From NCBI GenBank assembly GCA_004554585.1, contig SFLH01000002.1:1-64000 (forward strand): 64,000 nt of DNA, given 5' to 3'. The stretch is from Clostridiales bacterium (GTDB taxonomy: Bacteria > Bacillota > Clostridia > Oscillospirales > Oscillospiraceae). The position numbers and the translations under genes were made by a program. Under the pieces are notes generated by a model that was not told the origin of the DNA, ran no database searches, and was given only the letters and a program-made list of their open reading frames with translations. This document shows, one piece after another, positions 35,709-43,187 of the stretch (positions are counted from its first letter, which is position 1; each line of letters begins with the position of its first letter).

Positions 35709-36530
35709 TTAGGTCAAAGCGGTGGGGTCAAAGGTCTTTTCCGCCAGTTTTTCATTGCTAATCGACATGTAGTTGACAACGGCGATTTCCACCGGCGCAT
35801 TTTCATCCGTCATGGAGTAGGCCACCCAGAACGAATTAGAGCACCCGGGCTGAACCTCGAGGGAGGACCCGAGAAGGTCATAGCCGTCGTTGGAGATAAA
35901 GGCCTCCTGGATTTGCACCCCGTTTTGATAGGCGTTGAACCCGAGCTCGGAAGAGGGCGCTTTTGTCTCATCGCTGGTATTTGTAAAGGTAAACTGCACG
36001 GCAAGCGCCTTCTCCCCAGTATAATCGTCAGTGATAATGGCCGCGGTATCGATGGTCACCCCGAGCGGCTCTTCTACGTCAGTCGCCACAGGCGCATCCC
36101 CCGTCCTCTCAAGCCGGACGGTTGTGGTAGTCCCAAAGGCGGAAACTTCATAGCTGATTTTGCCGTCTTCGTAGGTGAAGTCCTTAGTTTCGTCGGTTGA
36201 CGCGAGCAGCGCAAAAGCGGTCTGGTCTACGTCATTTTCGGAAGTCCAGGTGTAGGGCTCGTCTGCGGAGGTAGGCGCGGCGAACGTTCCCGCCCAGTAC
36301 AGGGAGGAGCTGTCGGGGGTCACCCAATTCACAGTGATGGTGTCCCCGGAAATGATGGCCTGCTGATAGGACTCCTCGGAGGCGTCGATCTCCGTCCAGA
36401 CACCGGTGAGATCCGGCGGGGTGTTGGTCTCCTGCTGTGCCGTGTCGCCTGTGCTGGCCTCTCCGCCGCAGCCAGCGAGGGCGAAGGCAAGAAGGGCCGT
36501 GAGGGTCAGGAAAAGTACTCTCTTTTTCAT
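35709..36530 (-). CDS. Lipoprotein, DUF5067/DUF4352-like
   Basis: The 273-residue protein has a lipoprotein signal MKKRVLFLTLTALLAFALAGC. The first half (residues about 30-135) is a beta-rich domain with LTGVWTEIDASEE. The second half (about 150-270) has the immunoglobulin-like pattern ALAVQFTFTNTSDETKAP typical of DUF5067/DUF4352 surface proteins found on many Clostridial mobile elements. The start at 36530 has AGGAG upstream. Role unknown. It reads in the same direction as the integrase. Confidence 0.75.
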   Translation of the reverse strand: MKKRVLFLTLTALLAFALAGCGGEASTGDTAQQETNTPPDLTGVWTEIDASEESYQQAIISGDTITVNWVTPDSSSLYWAGTFAAPTSADEPYTWTSENDVDQTAFALLASTDETKDFTYEDGKISYEVSAFGTTTTVRLERTGDAPVATDVEEPLGVTIDTAAIITDDYTGEKALAVQFTFTNTSDETKAPSSELGFNAYQNGVQIQEAFISNDGYDLLGSSLEVQPGCSNSFWVAYSMTDENAPVEIAVVNYMSISNEKLAEKTFDPTALT

Positions 36531-36606
36531 TTTTTGTGGTTCTCCTTTCTTTACTTGATCTGCCAAAAACTGACAGAATCCATTTTAAACCTTCGAAATA
36601 TTGTCT

Positions 36607-36637
36607 TTGACAAAAAATATATTGCGCAAAATAAAAG
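36607..36637 (+). promoter_or_regulatory. Candidate promoter for a small plus-strand transcript
   Basis: -35 TTGACA (36607-36612) with ATAAAA or TAAAAG 18-19 bases on (36631-36637). It would start a transcript near 36644 leading into the ribosome site at 36665-36672. Confidence 0.5.
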
Positions 36638-36677
36638 CGGCGCACAATTACCGTATTAAATGAAGGGAGGCGCTGCG

Positions 36678-37112
36678 ATGCAGAAAGAATATATATTGAA
36701 AAATATTTATAGCATACTCACCAGGCTAAAGCTCAGGATCGCATACCAGTTCATAGCTCACCTTGCTCGGGGAGCCCCCGAGCAGGGACGGCAGTTATTG
36801 GCCGTCCCCGTCTTTTTTCATTTCAGAGGTCAGGGACTCCGCTATCTTCTCCAGCAGGGCCCACTCGTCTTCGCTCAGACGCGCCAGGACGGACAGCAGC
36901 CGCTGCTTAAAGTCCGGCTCGCCAGCGAGAAGGTCTCCGAAAAAGGCAACAAGCTCTTCGTCCCGCGAGAGCTGGATAAACATCTCACCCTCTCCGGTTC
37001 GGAGCCATTCCTCGTTTACGTCAAAGGCCCTGCACATCAGGGTGATAACCATGTCGGTAGGGGGATTTCTGCCTATTTCATACTGGGCAATAGTATTCCT
37101 CTTTATCCCTAA
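36678..37112 (+). CDS. Possible small phage-type protein, 3' end uncertain
   Basis: An ATG at 36678 follows a strong AAGGGAGG site and a TTGACA promoter. The first 30 or so residues (QKEYILKNIYSILTRL, then LRIAYQFIAHLARG) form amphipathic helices like those of small proteins in phage control regions. The frame stays open to 37112, but from about 36790 it runs antisense to the repressor gene and through a terminator hairpin. The real product may be about 35 residues with its stop lost. Confidence 0.3.
   Translation: MQKEYILKNIYSILTRLKLRIAYQFIAHLARGAPEQGRQLLAVPVFFHFRGQGLRYLLQQGPLVFAQTRQDGQQPLLKVRLASEKVSEKGNKLFVPRELDKHLTLSGSEPFLVYVKGPAHQGDNHVGRGISAYFILGNSIPLYP
36785..36816 (+). terminator. Plus-strand terminator at repressor 3' end
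   Basis: GGGACGGC (36785-36792) pairs with GCCGTCCC (36801-36808), followed by CGTCTTTTTT. It would end the short transcript starting near 36644 and overlaps the 3' end of the minus-strand repressor gene. Confidence 0.65.
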
Positions 37113-37178
37113 CTTTTCAGCCATTTCCTGTTGCGTGAGGCCTAACGCCTTGCGCAATTTTTTTATGCGCTCATTCAA
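36795..37178 (-). CDS. XRE/cI-type repressor
   Basis: The 127-residue protein has an N-terminal HTH_3 domain (IKKLRKALGLTQQEMAEKLGIKRNTIAQYEIGRNPP) and a helical C-terminal part that may dimerise. An upstream ATG at 37220 exists, but the promoter -10 (37208-37203) lies downstream of it, so translation should begin at TTG 37178, which has AAAGGAAG in front. It is probably the lysogeny-type repressor of the island and binds its own promoter (see 37203-37233). Confidence 0.85.
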   Translation of the reverse strand: MNERIKKLRKALGLTQQEMAEKLGIKRNTIAQYEIGRNPPTDMVITLMCRAFDVNEEWLRTGEGEMFIQLSRDEELVAFFGDLLAGEPDFKQRLLSVLARLSEDEWALLEKIAESLTSEMKKDGDGQ

Positions 37179-37202
37179 GCGATGCACTTCCTTTATGAGC
37201 CA

Positions 37203-37233
37203 ATCATACCAAAATGACACTTGGCCATCAAGT
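37203..37233 (-). promoter_or_regulatory. Repressor promoter with overlapping operator
   Basis: Minus strand -35 TTGATG (37231-37226), a 17-base spacer, -10 TATGAT (37208-37203). A dyad ACTTG/CAAGT (37219-37223 and 37229-37233) overlaps the -35, and a further CACTTG half-site lies at 37262-37267 toward the divergent genes. This is a typical autoregulated repressor control region. Confidence 0.65.
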
Positions 37234-37324
37234 AAAAAATATCACAGAAACAACAAAATAGCACTTGATTTCGGCGCTTTTATCACACTAATGGTCGTGG
37301 AAACAACAGAGGAGGTGAAACGCA

Positions 37325-37435
37325 ATGGCCCAGAAAAAGAAAAACGGCGATAAAGACAAAACCTTGCAAGCCATCGTCTTTATCACCGCGGTCCTGAACT
37401 TGGCCAAGGCTCTGATCGGAAAGCTGACCGAGTAG
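37325..37435 (+). CDS. 36-residue small membrane-like protein
   Basis: The ATG at 37325 has an excellent GAGGAGGTGA site eight bases upstream. The product has a lysine-rich start (MAQKKKNGDKDK) and then one hydrophobic helix (AIVFITAVLNLAKALIG). It lies divergently next to the repressor, where phage elements carry their first early genes. No known family is recognised. Confidence 0.6.
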   Translation: MAQKKKNGDKDKTLQAIVFITAVLNLAKALIGKLTE

Positions 37436-37496
37436 AGGTAGGGGGCTACGGCCCCTTACCAGTAGGATACCGTTTTTCTGGACTGTTGTCAACAGT

Positions 37497-37577
37497 ATGG
37501 ACATCTTTTTAAATGTTGTGGAGATCTCGTTCTACGCGGTGGTCATCGTGTGGCTGATACGCCACTGGAGAGATTGA
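37497..37577 (+). CDS. Possible 26-residue single-helix peptide
   Basis: A short frame encodes MDIFLNVVEISFYAVVIVW followed by a charged end (LIRHWRD), which is one TM helix. No good ribosome site is seen before the ATG, so it may be a remnant of a holin-like or membrane gene in the lysis region. It lies 17 bases before the amidase-fragment gene. Confidence 0.35.
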   Translation: MDIFLNVVEISFYAVVIVWLIRHWRD

Positions 37578-37594
37578 GGGGAGAGGGTGACAAC

Positions 37595-38311
37595 ATGAGC
37601 GAAAGAGAGAAGCAGATCGCGGAGAACCTTGTCGACGCGTTCGCCAAGCTGCCCGACAGCAAGAAGGAATTTCTGCTGGACAATGCCTCTATGGAGACCT
37701 GCGGGGCCATCTTTGCCGACCCGGCCCGGAAGGTCAGCAGCAACTACGGCATAGGCAGCGATAGGCGGATCGCCCTGTACGTGGACGAGGCCAACCGCAG
37801 CTGGTGTACATCCAACGCTGCCAACGACCACCGGGCCATCACTATCGAGGTGACCAACAACGGCGGCGCCTGGGATTGGCCCGTGTCGGACAAGGCATAT
37901 GCTGCCCTGCTGGACCTGCTGACCGACATCTGCCGGCGCAACCCCGGCATTGGCCGGCTGCGCTGGAAGGGGGGCAAAGGCCTCATCGGCCAGGTCCAAC
38001 AGCAGAACATGACCGAGCACCGGTGGTTCGCCGCCAAGGCATGCCCCGGTAACTACCTGTATTACTTACACAGTCAGATCGCGGCGGAGGTAAACAGCCG
38101 CCTGGAAGGAGAAGGAGACATGGTTGATATTGACAAGCTGATCGACGAGATGACCAACGAGCAGGCATACCGCATTGTGGCCAAGTCCGAGCTGCATTGC
38201 CGCACCATCCCCGAGCCCGAGTGGAGCAAGGAAGAGGGCCACTGGGCCAAGGCTACCGCCAACGGTACCGTGGACGGCACCTCCCCCGAGTGCTACATGA
38301 AGCGCGACTAG
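37595..38311 (+). CDS. Chimeric, N-terminally truncated amidase_2-type protein
   Basis: In this 238-residue product, residues 1 to about 33 (SEREKQIAENLVDAFAKLPD and on) look like the helical tail of a small phage protein. From about METCGAIFADPARKVSSNYGIG, it continues in frame as an N-acetylmuramoyl-L-alanine amidase, with later zinc-site residues in NMTEHRWFAAKACPG. The normal amidase N-terminus, including the first zinc His, is missing. After about residue 190 a C-terminal cell-wall-binding-like segment follows (GHWAKATANGTVDG). It looks like a deletion fusion within a phage lysis region and is probably catalytically dead. The ATG has GGGGAGAGGGTGA upstream. Confidence 0.7.
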   Translation: MSEREKQIAENLVDAFAKLPDSKKEFLLDNASMETCGAIFADPARKVSSNYGIGSDRRIALYVDEANRSWCTSNAANDHRAITIEVTNNGGAWDWPVSDKAYAALLDLLTDICRRNPGIGRLRWKGGKGLIGQVQQQNMTEHRWFAAKACPGNYLYYLHSQIAAEVNSRLEGEGDMVDIDKLIDEMTNEQAYRIVAKSELHCRTIPEPEWSKEEGHWAKATANGTVDGTSPECYMKRD

Positions 38312-38346
38312 GTGATCGCCGTCCTGGGACGGAAGGGACTTCTGTG

Positions 38347-38616
38347 ATGGACTGCATCGTCCATAAAGTAGGGGATGTCCCGGACAGCATAGTCCAGGCG
38401 GCCATCGACATGATGGAGCGGGAAGAAGGCTGCCGGGTGGTAGAGATCACCATCCGCTGGACGGACAACCCCGATGAATACGGTATAACCCTCGTGTTTG
38501 AGACCGTTCTCTTCCAGCGTATCCGCCAGATCACCGGATATCTGGTAGGCGACCTGAACCGATTCAATAACGCCAAAGCCCAGGAGGCCCGGGACCGGGT
38601 AAAGCATACGACATAA
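38347..38616 (+). CDS. Small protein with NrdD-like C-terminal segment, unknown
   Basis: The 89-residue protein's first part (about 1-55) holds VVEITIRWTDNPDEYG. The end reads ITGYLVGDLNRFNNAKAQEARDRVKH, which resembles the short C-terminal region of anaerobic ribonucleotide reductases. Small proteins with this tail are often mis-annotated as NrdD in mobile elements. No catalytic glycyl-radical motif is visible, so it is not a reductase. It follows the amidase fragment by 35 bases. Confidence 0.5.
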   Translation: MDCIVHKVGDVPDSIVQAAIDMMEREEGCRVVEITIRWTDNPDEYGITLVFETVLFQRIRQITGYLVGDLNRFNNAKAQEARDRVKHTT

Positions 38617-38715
38617 GCGAAGCGGCGCCCCGTGTGTGGTGAACGCCGATAAGGAAGTATTAAAAACATACTAAAACATACTAACTTAACGGCTGACAAA
38701 CAGGGTTGCTAAATG

Positions 38716-38756
38716 AACCGGCGTGTTATTTCGTAAGGAAATGGCACGCCGGTTTT
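38716..38756 (+). terminator. Hairpin with T-tract (possible terminator)
   Basis: AACCGGCGTG (38716-38725) pairs with CACGCCGGTT (38745-38754), followed by TTC. Confidence 0.55.
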
Positions 38757-38888
38757 CTACGCATTTCAAACCGCATTTTCAAGGGTAAGAATGGCAAGAT
38801 ACCTCCGGCTATCCAATCACGCCAGAAAGCCCCGGTAACATCGGGCTTTTCTGCCCTCTAAATGCGTAGGCACAAACACCATAATCAC

Positions 38889-38922
38889 AGCGGGCGCAAG
38901 CGGATTTCTGCTTGCGCCCGCT
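38889..38922. repeat. Perfect 13-bp inverted repeat
   Basis: AGCGGGCGCAAGC (38889-38901) and GCTTGCGCCCGCT (38910-38922) with an 8-base loop and no T-run. Confidence 0.7.
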
Positions 38923-38946
38923 TGGTTACCACACAGCAAAGACGGA

Positions 38947-38995
38947 GGAAGCCGTCAAGGGCGCGAAGCGTTCATCTCGACCCTTGGCGGCTTCC
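38947..38995. repeat. 15-bp inverted repeat below HTH gene
   Basis: GGAAGCCGTCAAGGG (38947-38961) pairs with CCCTTGGCGGCTTCC (38981-38995) with one wobble pair; outer AGCAAAG/CTTTGCT extends the stem. It lies just beyond the stop of the HTH gene at 39006. Confidence 0.7.
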
Positions 38996-39005
38996 TTTGG
39001 CTTTG

Positions 39006-39242
39006 CTATTTCCTGACTACGATGGCTTCCACCAATTTTGCCTGTAAGCGGTGCTTCATGTACTCGTCCACGTCTATGTACGGCAAACCGTTTTTATCAT
39101 AGAGTGTTCGTGTGCAAAGCTTGTTGATGTAGCCCTCATAGTACCGCAAGACGCGCTCCACGGCCAGAGGATCACCAGCACGGGCCGCTTCGATTACGTC
39201 CATTGGCAAAAGCACTCTGCTGTTAAAAGTTGGCTGCTTCAT
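39006..39242 (-). CDS. Transposon-type helix-turn-helix protein
   Basis: The 78-residue protein (KQPTFNSRVLLPMDVIEAAR, then GDPLAVERVLRYYEGYINKL) resembles the small HTH-domain proteins that accompany sigma-like factors in Tn916/Tn5397-type elements and has the same AARAGDPLAVERVL core. AAAGGAGTG lies upstream of the ATG. The stop of the sigma-like gene is one base before its start, so the two are translationally linked. Confidence 0.75.
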   Translation of the reverse strand: MKQPTFNSRVLLPMDVIEAARAGDPLAVERVLRYYEGYINKLCTRTLYDKNGLPYIDVDEYMKHRLQAKLVEAIVVRK

Positions 39243-39243
39243 A

Positions 39244-39673
39244 TCAATTTTTCACTCCTTTGAATTGTAAGTCTTTTCGCGATTCGTTCAGGGCCTTGGT
39301 GCGGTGCCGTTGGACGGCGCTGCGGGACATTCCCACAAGGCTGCCGATCTCACCGTCTGCCAGCTCCAACACACAATGCAGGATCAAAATGGCTTGCTCC
39401 TGTTCCGGCAGGCTGGCAAAGGCGTGGGCCACCAGCTCGTCCCGGATATTTAAGGTATAGCCATAGGCCGTGAATAGGATGCTATCGCTTGGGTATTCGT
39501 CCACCGTGCAGAGTTTGTCCATTTCATGCTGCGGCAAGGCGCTGAACTCGGTTTCCCGGTTCCGCTGGCGGGCCAAATCCCGCAGGTGGGTTCTGGCCTC
39601 GTTGCGGAGAACGGTTTTGCAGAAAGCGTCAAACCGGCAGCGTTCTCCATAACCATCAGGGGGTGTACTTCAT
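39244..39673 (-). pseudogene. Sigma-70-like transposon regulator with C-tract frameshift
   Basis: From an ATG at 39673 with a GGGGGTGAG site, the gene reads five codons and stops. If the run of five C (minus strand, 39663-39659) had six, the frame would continue as PPDGYGERCRFDAFCKTVLR and on through a sigma region 4-like HTH (LADGEIGSLVGMSRSAVQRHRTKAL) to 39244, a normal 140-residue sigma-like protein. The lesion is in a homopolymer, so sequencing error, phase variation or real decay are all possible. A TTG at 39576 could give a truncated product. Confidence 0.72.
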
Positions 39674-40098
39674 CTTCTCACCCCCGATCTGCGGGAGAGT
39701 GAGAAGCCGGGGCCGGTTGCGCCGCCCCCTGTGTCCATGTTGCTGCGGCAGCTCCGGCCCGCACCGAAAGACCGCAGGAACCGACAAAATTCGCCCGGCA
39801 GGTCGTAGACCCACCGGGCGGAAACGAAAGATATATGAAGTCGTCTTATATGGTATAGTTCATACTCGTGGCCGGAGCTACCCCCTGTTGGGTATAGGCT
39901 TTTTTTAAGAAGTTATGCTTTTGAAAAACAGGATATATCAGCATGGCGGCTCCCTCCGTGGGCCGCCGATCCTGCGCCGGGCAAAGAGAAGCGGCGGCCT
40001 TGATTTCTCAAAGCCGCCGCATATTCAATCAGGCATGGGAAATGGGCTGCTGTACGACGGCTTTTTTTCTTTGCCGTCGTCCGGCAGGTAGAAGATAT
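39674..40098. other. 425-base gap without a gene
   Basis: It contains AT-rich promoter-like DNA near 39830-39870 and hairpins GCGGCGGC/GCCGCCGC (39991-40020) and ACGACGGC/GCCGTCGT (40054-40080). No coding sequence is recognised. Confidence 0.5.
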
Positions 40099-40554
40099 TC
40101 AGTATTCAATCATCAATGTTTCTTGTCGGCCATCCGGGAATGTATAGATAAACTTTGCGCTTGTATCTTTGCAGGCCCAAAAGAACAGATCGTTGCACTC
40201 CATGTCCAGCTCCACATTACCCCGGAAAGTGTCGGTCAGGTGTATGGTTTGAAAACAAGGAAATCGTTCCGTATTGGTGCGGGAAAGCTGCTGCCGTAAA
40301 ATCTCATACAGCCCTTTCTTTGTAACAGGATTTTCTAAAATGTAGCGATAGCGGAACCGTTCATTGCTAAAGCGGTTGCTATTGATTACCCGAAGCAGAT
40401 AGTCGGTAAACTTTGGTGGCATGATGCTCTCAATACCCACCACAACTTTTCGCTCCGGGCTGTTATGGATTTGAGTAATCAGGGAAGAAAGTACCTGAGG
40501 AGCTATAATGATAAAGTCCATTTTCCCCTTGATGATTAGCGTGTACTCTTTCAT
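40099..40554 (-). CDS. Hypothetical protein of the transposon cargo
   Basis: The 151-residue soluble protein shows no TM helices or motifs I recognise (for example IKGKMDFIIIAPQVLSS, then GLYEILRQQLSRTN). AAAAAGGAG precedes the ATG. It lies 59 bases downstream of the ABC permease gene on the same strand and is likely co-transcribed with the transporter. Its function cannot be named. Confidence 0.6.
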   Translation of the reverse strand: MKEYTLIIKGKMDFIIIAPQVLSSLITQIHNSPERKVVVGIESIMPPKFTDYLLRVINSNRFSNERFRYRYILENPVTKKGLYEILRQQLSRTNTERFPCFQTIHLTDTFRGNVELDMECNDLFFWACKDTSAKFIYTFPDGRQETLMIEY

Positions 40555-40613
40555 TTTCAGGCTCCTTTTTCATACGGTCAGCGTAACCGACACTGGCCGT
40601 ATGTCAGAACACA

Positions 40614-43175
40614 TCAATCAGTTGCCCGCAGCCTTTCCACAATACTTTGCTTCTCCAAATTCTTAAAGCAGATATAGGGAATCACGATTGCAAACACAAT
40701 CAAGATCGGCGTGCAGATTACCAGCGGCAACAGCGTAAAATGGAATGTTGCCGTCCAGTCACCGGCCACCATCATACGAACACCAACGGCTACTGCCAAA
40801 GTGCCTAATATATAAGCTGCCAACAAAGTGCTTCCTGCGTAATACAAGCCCTCGTCGATCAGCATACGCCGAAGCTGTCGTTTTGTCATGCCGATGCTCT
40901 GGATCATGGCAAATTCTTTCTGGCGGGAAACAATCGCTGTCACCATCGAATTGACGAAATTCAGAATACCCACAAAAGCAATGATAAGGCTGATTGCAAA
41001 GCCCATCACAGTGTTCGCCCGTGTCTGTTCCTGATAATGTTCAATCAATGTTGATTTCGCAGTATAATTCAGGCTCTTGTCCACGTCATGCTGATATTGG
41101 ATCAGCATTTCTTCCGCCTGTGGCTGGTATTCCTCGGCTACATCAAAGAACAGTTTCCGCAGAGTGTTATCCGGGTACATGGCCCGAAATGTATCGGCAG
41201 GAAGATAGAAAGAAAGGAAGTCTTGTGTGCTGCTGTTTACGCCCTCGGTAATGGTGGGAATATCCGCCACAATCGCCATAACCTCGTATTGCTGGCCGTT
41301 CAGCTCTACCGTATCACCAACAGAATAAGTCGGCTGTGTTTCTTTCTCACTGTCCTCTGCGCCGGTGGCCGCTTCCATCACTACATAGCCCCCGGACAAG
41401 AATTTCTCTTTGTCAAAGGTGCCGTCCAATATCCTACCGTCCTGTGCAAAGGTGTCCAGAATCAGGCCGTCAATGCCGTACAGAATGGAAGTACATTCGC
41501 CGCTGTCGATCATGTCGTGATAGGCTTCTGTCAGCCCTGCATCCGTTGCTTCAATATAGGTCAGCCGGTCATCAGCGTTATAGTAGGTCTGGATATTTTC
41601 AAGAGCAGACGCCCCGATCTTATGCGTAAATACCTGCGAATACAAATGCCCTGTTGCTTCCAGCCCGGAAAGTCCCTCAATGTTCTGTACCAGCTCCGGG
41701 GAAATGGTGGTGCCGTAGGGATTATAGGTGCCAAAGGTGGAAGAAATCGAGCTGTCCTCTACCTCAAAATCACTGATAACTGTCTGGCTCATGTACTTAT
41801 CAATATCGAAGCTGGCATTTTTTGCATAGACACAGGAAAGCAGCACAAGCCCCAGCGTCAGGGAGCAGATGACCGTAATGGTACGCTTTTTGTTCCGGCC
41901 CAAGTTAGCCAGAGCCATCTTCGGGATGCTGGCCCCGCCGGTGCTTTTCTTTGTTTCCCGTTTGCTGTTCGTTCCGGCGTCAGTGTAGCGCAGAGCTTCC
42001 ATTGGGGAAACCTTACCGGCGATTTTAGCAGGCTTCATGCAGGAAATCAGAACCGTCAAATAGGCAAACAGCGCAGAGCCGATGAAGATATAGGGATTGA
42101 CCGCTGTTTTGGCTTCTCCCGTTGTCCCGGTTATCATGACCGGCACCAGCACGGCCCCCAGCAGATACCCGATCACAAGCCCGATAGGAATACCAATCAG
42201 CGACAGGCGGTTGGCCTGCCCGTAAATCATCTTCTTTAACTGTCTTTTGGTTGTCCCCAAAGTTTTCAGTCGACCATAAAAGCGGATGTCACTGGCAACG
42301 GAGATCTGAAAGATGTTATAGATAATCAGATAACCGCTTGCAAATACCAGAACCATGCAAATTGCCATCGGCAGAACTTCACGGATGATATTCTGATTCA
42401 TTGTGGAATCATAAGCGGCATTGGGAGAAAGGGACACATTGGACAGGCCAGTGTCGGCTAAAATCTGTTCCGCCGCACCTTCCAAATTGCTGTCGCTGTA
42501 TAAGTCGATATGGAGCATCACCGTTCCTAATACCTGCCCGTTTGCCAACTGTTCCACTTGGTCGATACCTGCACACTGGCTTTGAACAAAGGCTTCGGAA
42601 ACCCATGCCATACTTGCCATAGCAGCAGAATTTCCATTCCAATAGCCGGAGAGGGTGAATGTGCTGGTGGTGATTTCTTCACCGTTTAAGTCCTTACGCC
42701 ATTGCAAGGTGATTTCCTGCCCCAATTCATAAGGCAGTCCCATTTTATCAAGGGTAATGGTGTCCAAAGCAATCTCGTTTTCCTGCACCGGCATGGTTCC
42801 CTCGGTGGGATAAGAAAAGCTGGAATGGGCATAGTTTTCATCCGCATAGCGGATTTCCACCTGCCGCCCGGTCAACTCCTTGTTTTCAGCAATTCCAACC
42901 ACAATGCTTTTTCCAAAGTCCCGGACAGCTTCATGGGCGGTAATCTTCTCCACATCCGCGTCCGTCATGATGCCGGAACTCAAATGGCTGTTATATCCGG
43001 CTTGCTGAAAATTCATGTTCCGCAGGTTTTCAACCATGCTCTGCGACAGGACAAACAGGGATGTAAACATTACCGTTGTCAGAACAATGGCAAAGATGGC
43101 AACCAGATTGCGCGTTTTGTTCGCCTTGAAGCTGCTGTTTGTCAATGTGCGTATCATTGATTTTTGTCTTTTCAT
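40614..43175 (-). CDS. FtsX/MacB-type ABC transporter permease
   Basis: The 853-residue permease has two FtsX-like units. It has an N-terminal TM helix (about residue 20-45) and a first extracytoplasmic domain. A helix block near 290-400 is followed by a linker with MALANLGRNKKRTITVICS and a second large extracytoplasmic domain (about 450-700), ending with the last helices (VMGFAISLIIAFVGILNFVN onward). Such systems export or expel peptides, lipids or antimicrobials, often giving bacteriocin or lantibiotic resistance. The ATPase is the next gene upstream (12-base gap). Confidence 0.88.
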   Translation of the reverse strand: MKRQKSMIRTLTNSSFKANKTRNLVAIFAIVLTTVMFTSLFVLSQSMVENLRNMNFQQAGYNSHLSSGIMTDADVEKITAHEAVRDFGKSIVVGIAENKELTGRQVEIRYADENYAHSSFSYPTEGTMPVQENEIALDTITLDKMGLPYELGQEITLQWRKDLNGEEITTSTFTLSGYWNGNSAAMASMAWVSEAFVQSQCAGIDQVEQLANGQVLGTVMLHIDLYSDSNLEGAAEQILADTGLSNVSLSPNAAYDSTMNQNIIREVLPMAICMVLVFASGYLIIYNIFQISVASDIRFYGRLKTLGTTKRQLKKMIYGQANRLSLIGIPIGLVIGYLLGAVLVPVMITGTTGEAKTAVNPYIFIGSALFAYLTVLISCMKPAKIAGKVSPMEALRYTDAGTNSKRETKKSTGGASIPKMALANLGRNKKRTITVICSLTLGLVLLSCVYAKNASFDIDKYMSQTVISDFEVEDSSISSTFGTYNPYGTTISPELVQNIEGLSGLEATGHLYSQVFTHKIGASALENIQTYYNADDRLTYIEATDAGLTEAYHDMIDSGECTSILYGIDGLILDTFAQDGRILDGTFDKEKFLSGGYVVMEAATGAEDSEKETQPTYSVGDTVELNGQQYEVMAIVADIPTITEGVNSSTQDFLSFYLPADTFRAMYPDNTLRKLFFDVAEEYQPQAEEMLIQYQHDVDKSLNYTAKSTLIEHYQEQTRANTVMGFAISLIIAFVGILNFVNSMVTAIVSRQKEFAMIQSIGMTKRQLRRMLIDEGLYYAGSTLLAAYILGTLAVAVGVRMMVAGDWTATFHFTLLPLVICTPILIVFAIVIPYICFKNLEKQSIVERLRATD

Positions 43176-43187
43176 AGTATCACCGCC

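Larger units (their letters stand above)
38617..39005. other. 389-base hairpin-rich gap at the transposon's left edge
   Basis: No gene is seen. It contains a short direct repeat AAAACATACT (twice around 38670-38690) and four successive strong hairpins between 38716 and 38995. This is the likely junction between the phage remnant and the serine-recombinase element, although exact ends cannot be set by eye. Confidence 0.5.

Noticed and set aside
38347..38616. Anaerobic ribonucleotide reductase (NrdD) annotation.
   Set aside because: Only a short tail resembles NrdD; the glycyl-radical and active-site cysteine regions are absent in an 89-residue protein.
38862..39263. Short plus-strand frames over the hairpin cluster and the HTH gene.
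   Set aside because: They cross strong inverted repeats or lie antisense to a recognised HTH gene; they show no protein-like composition.
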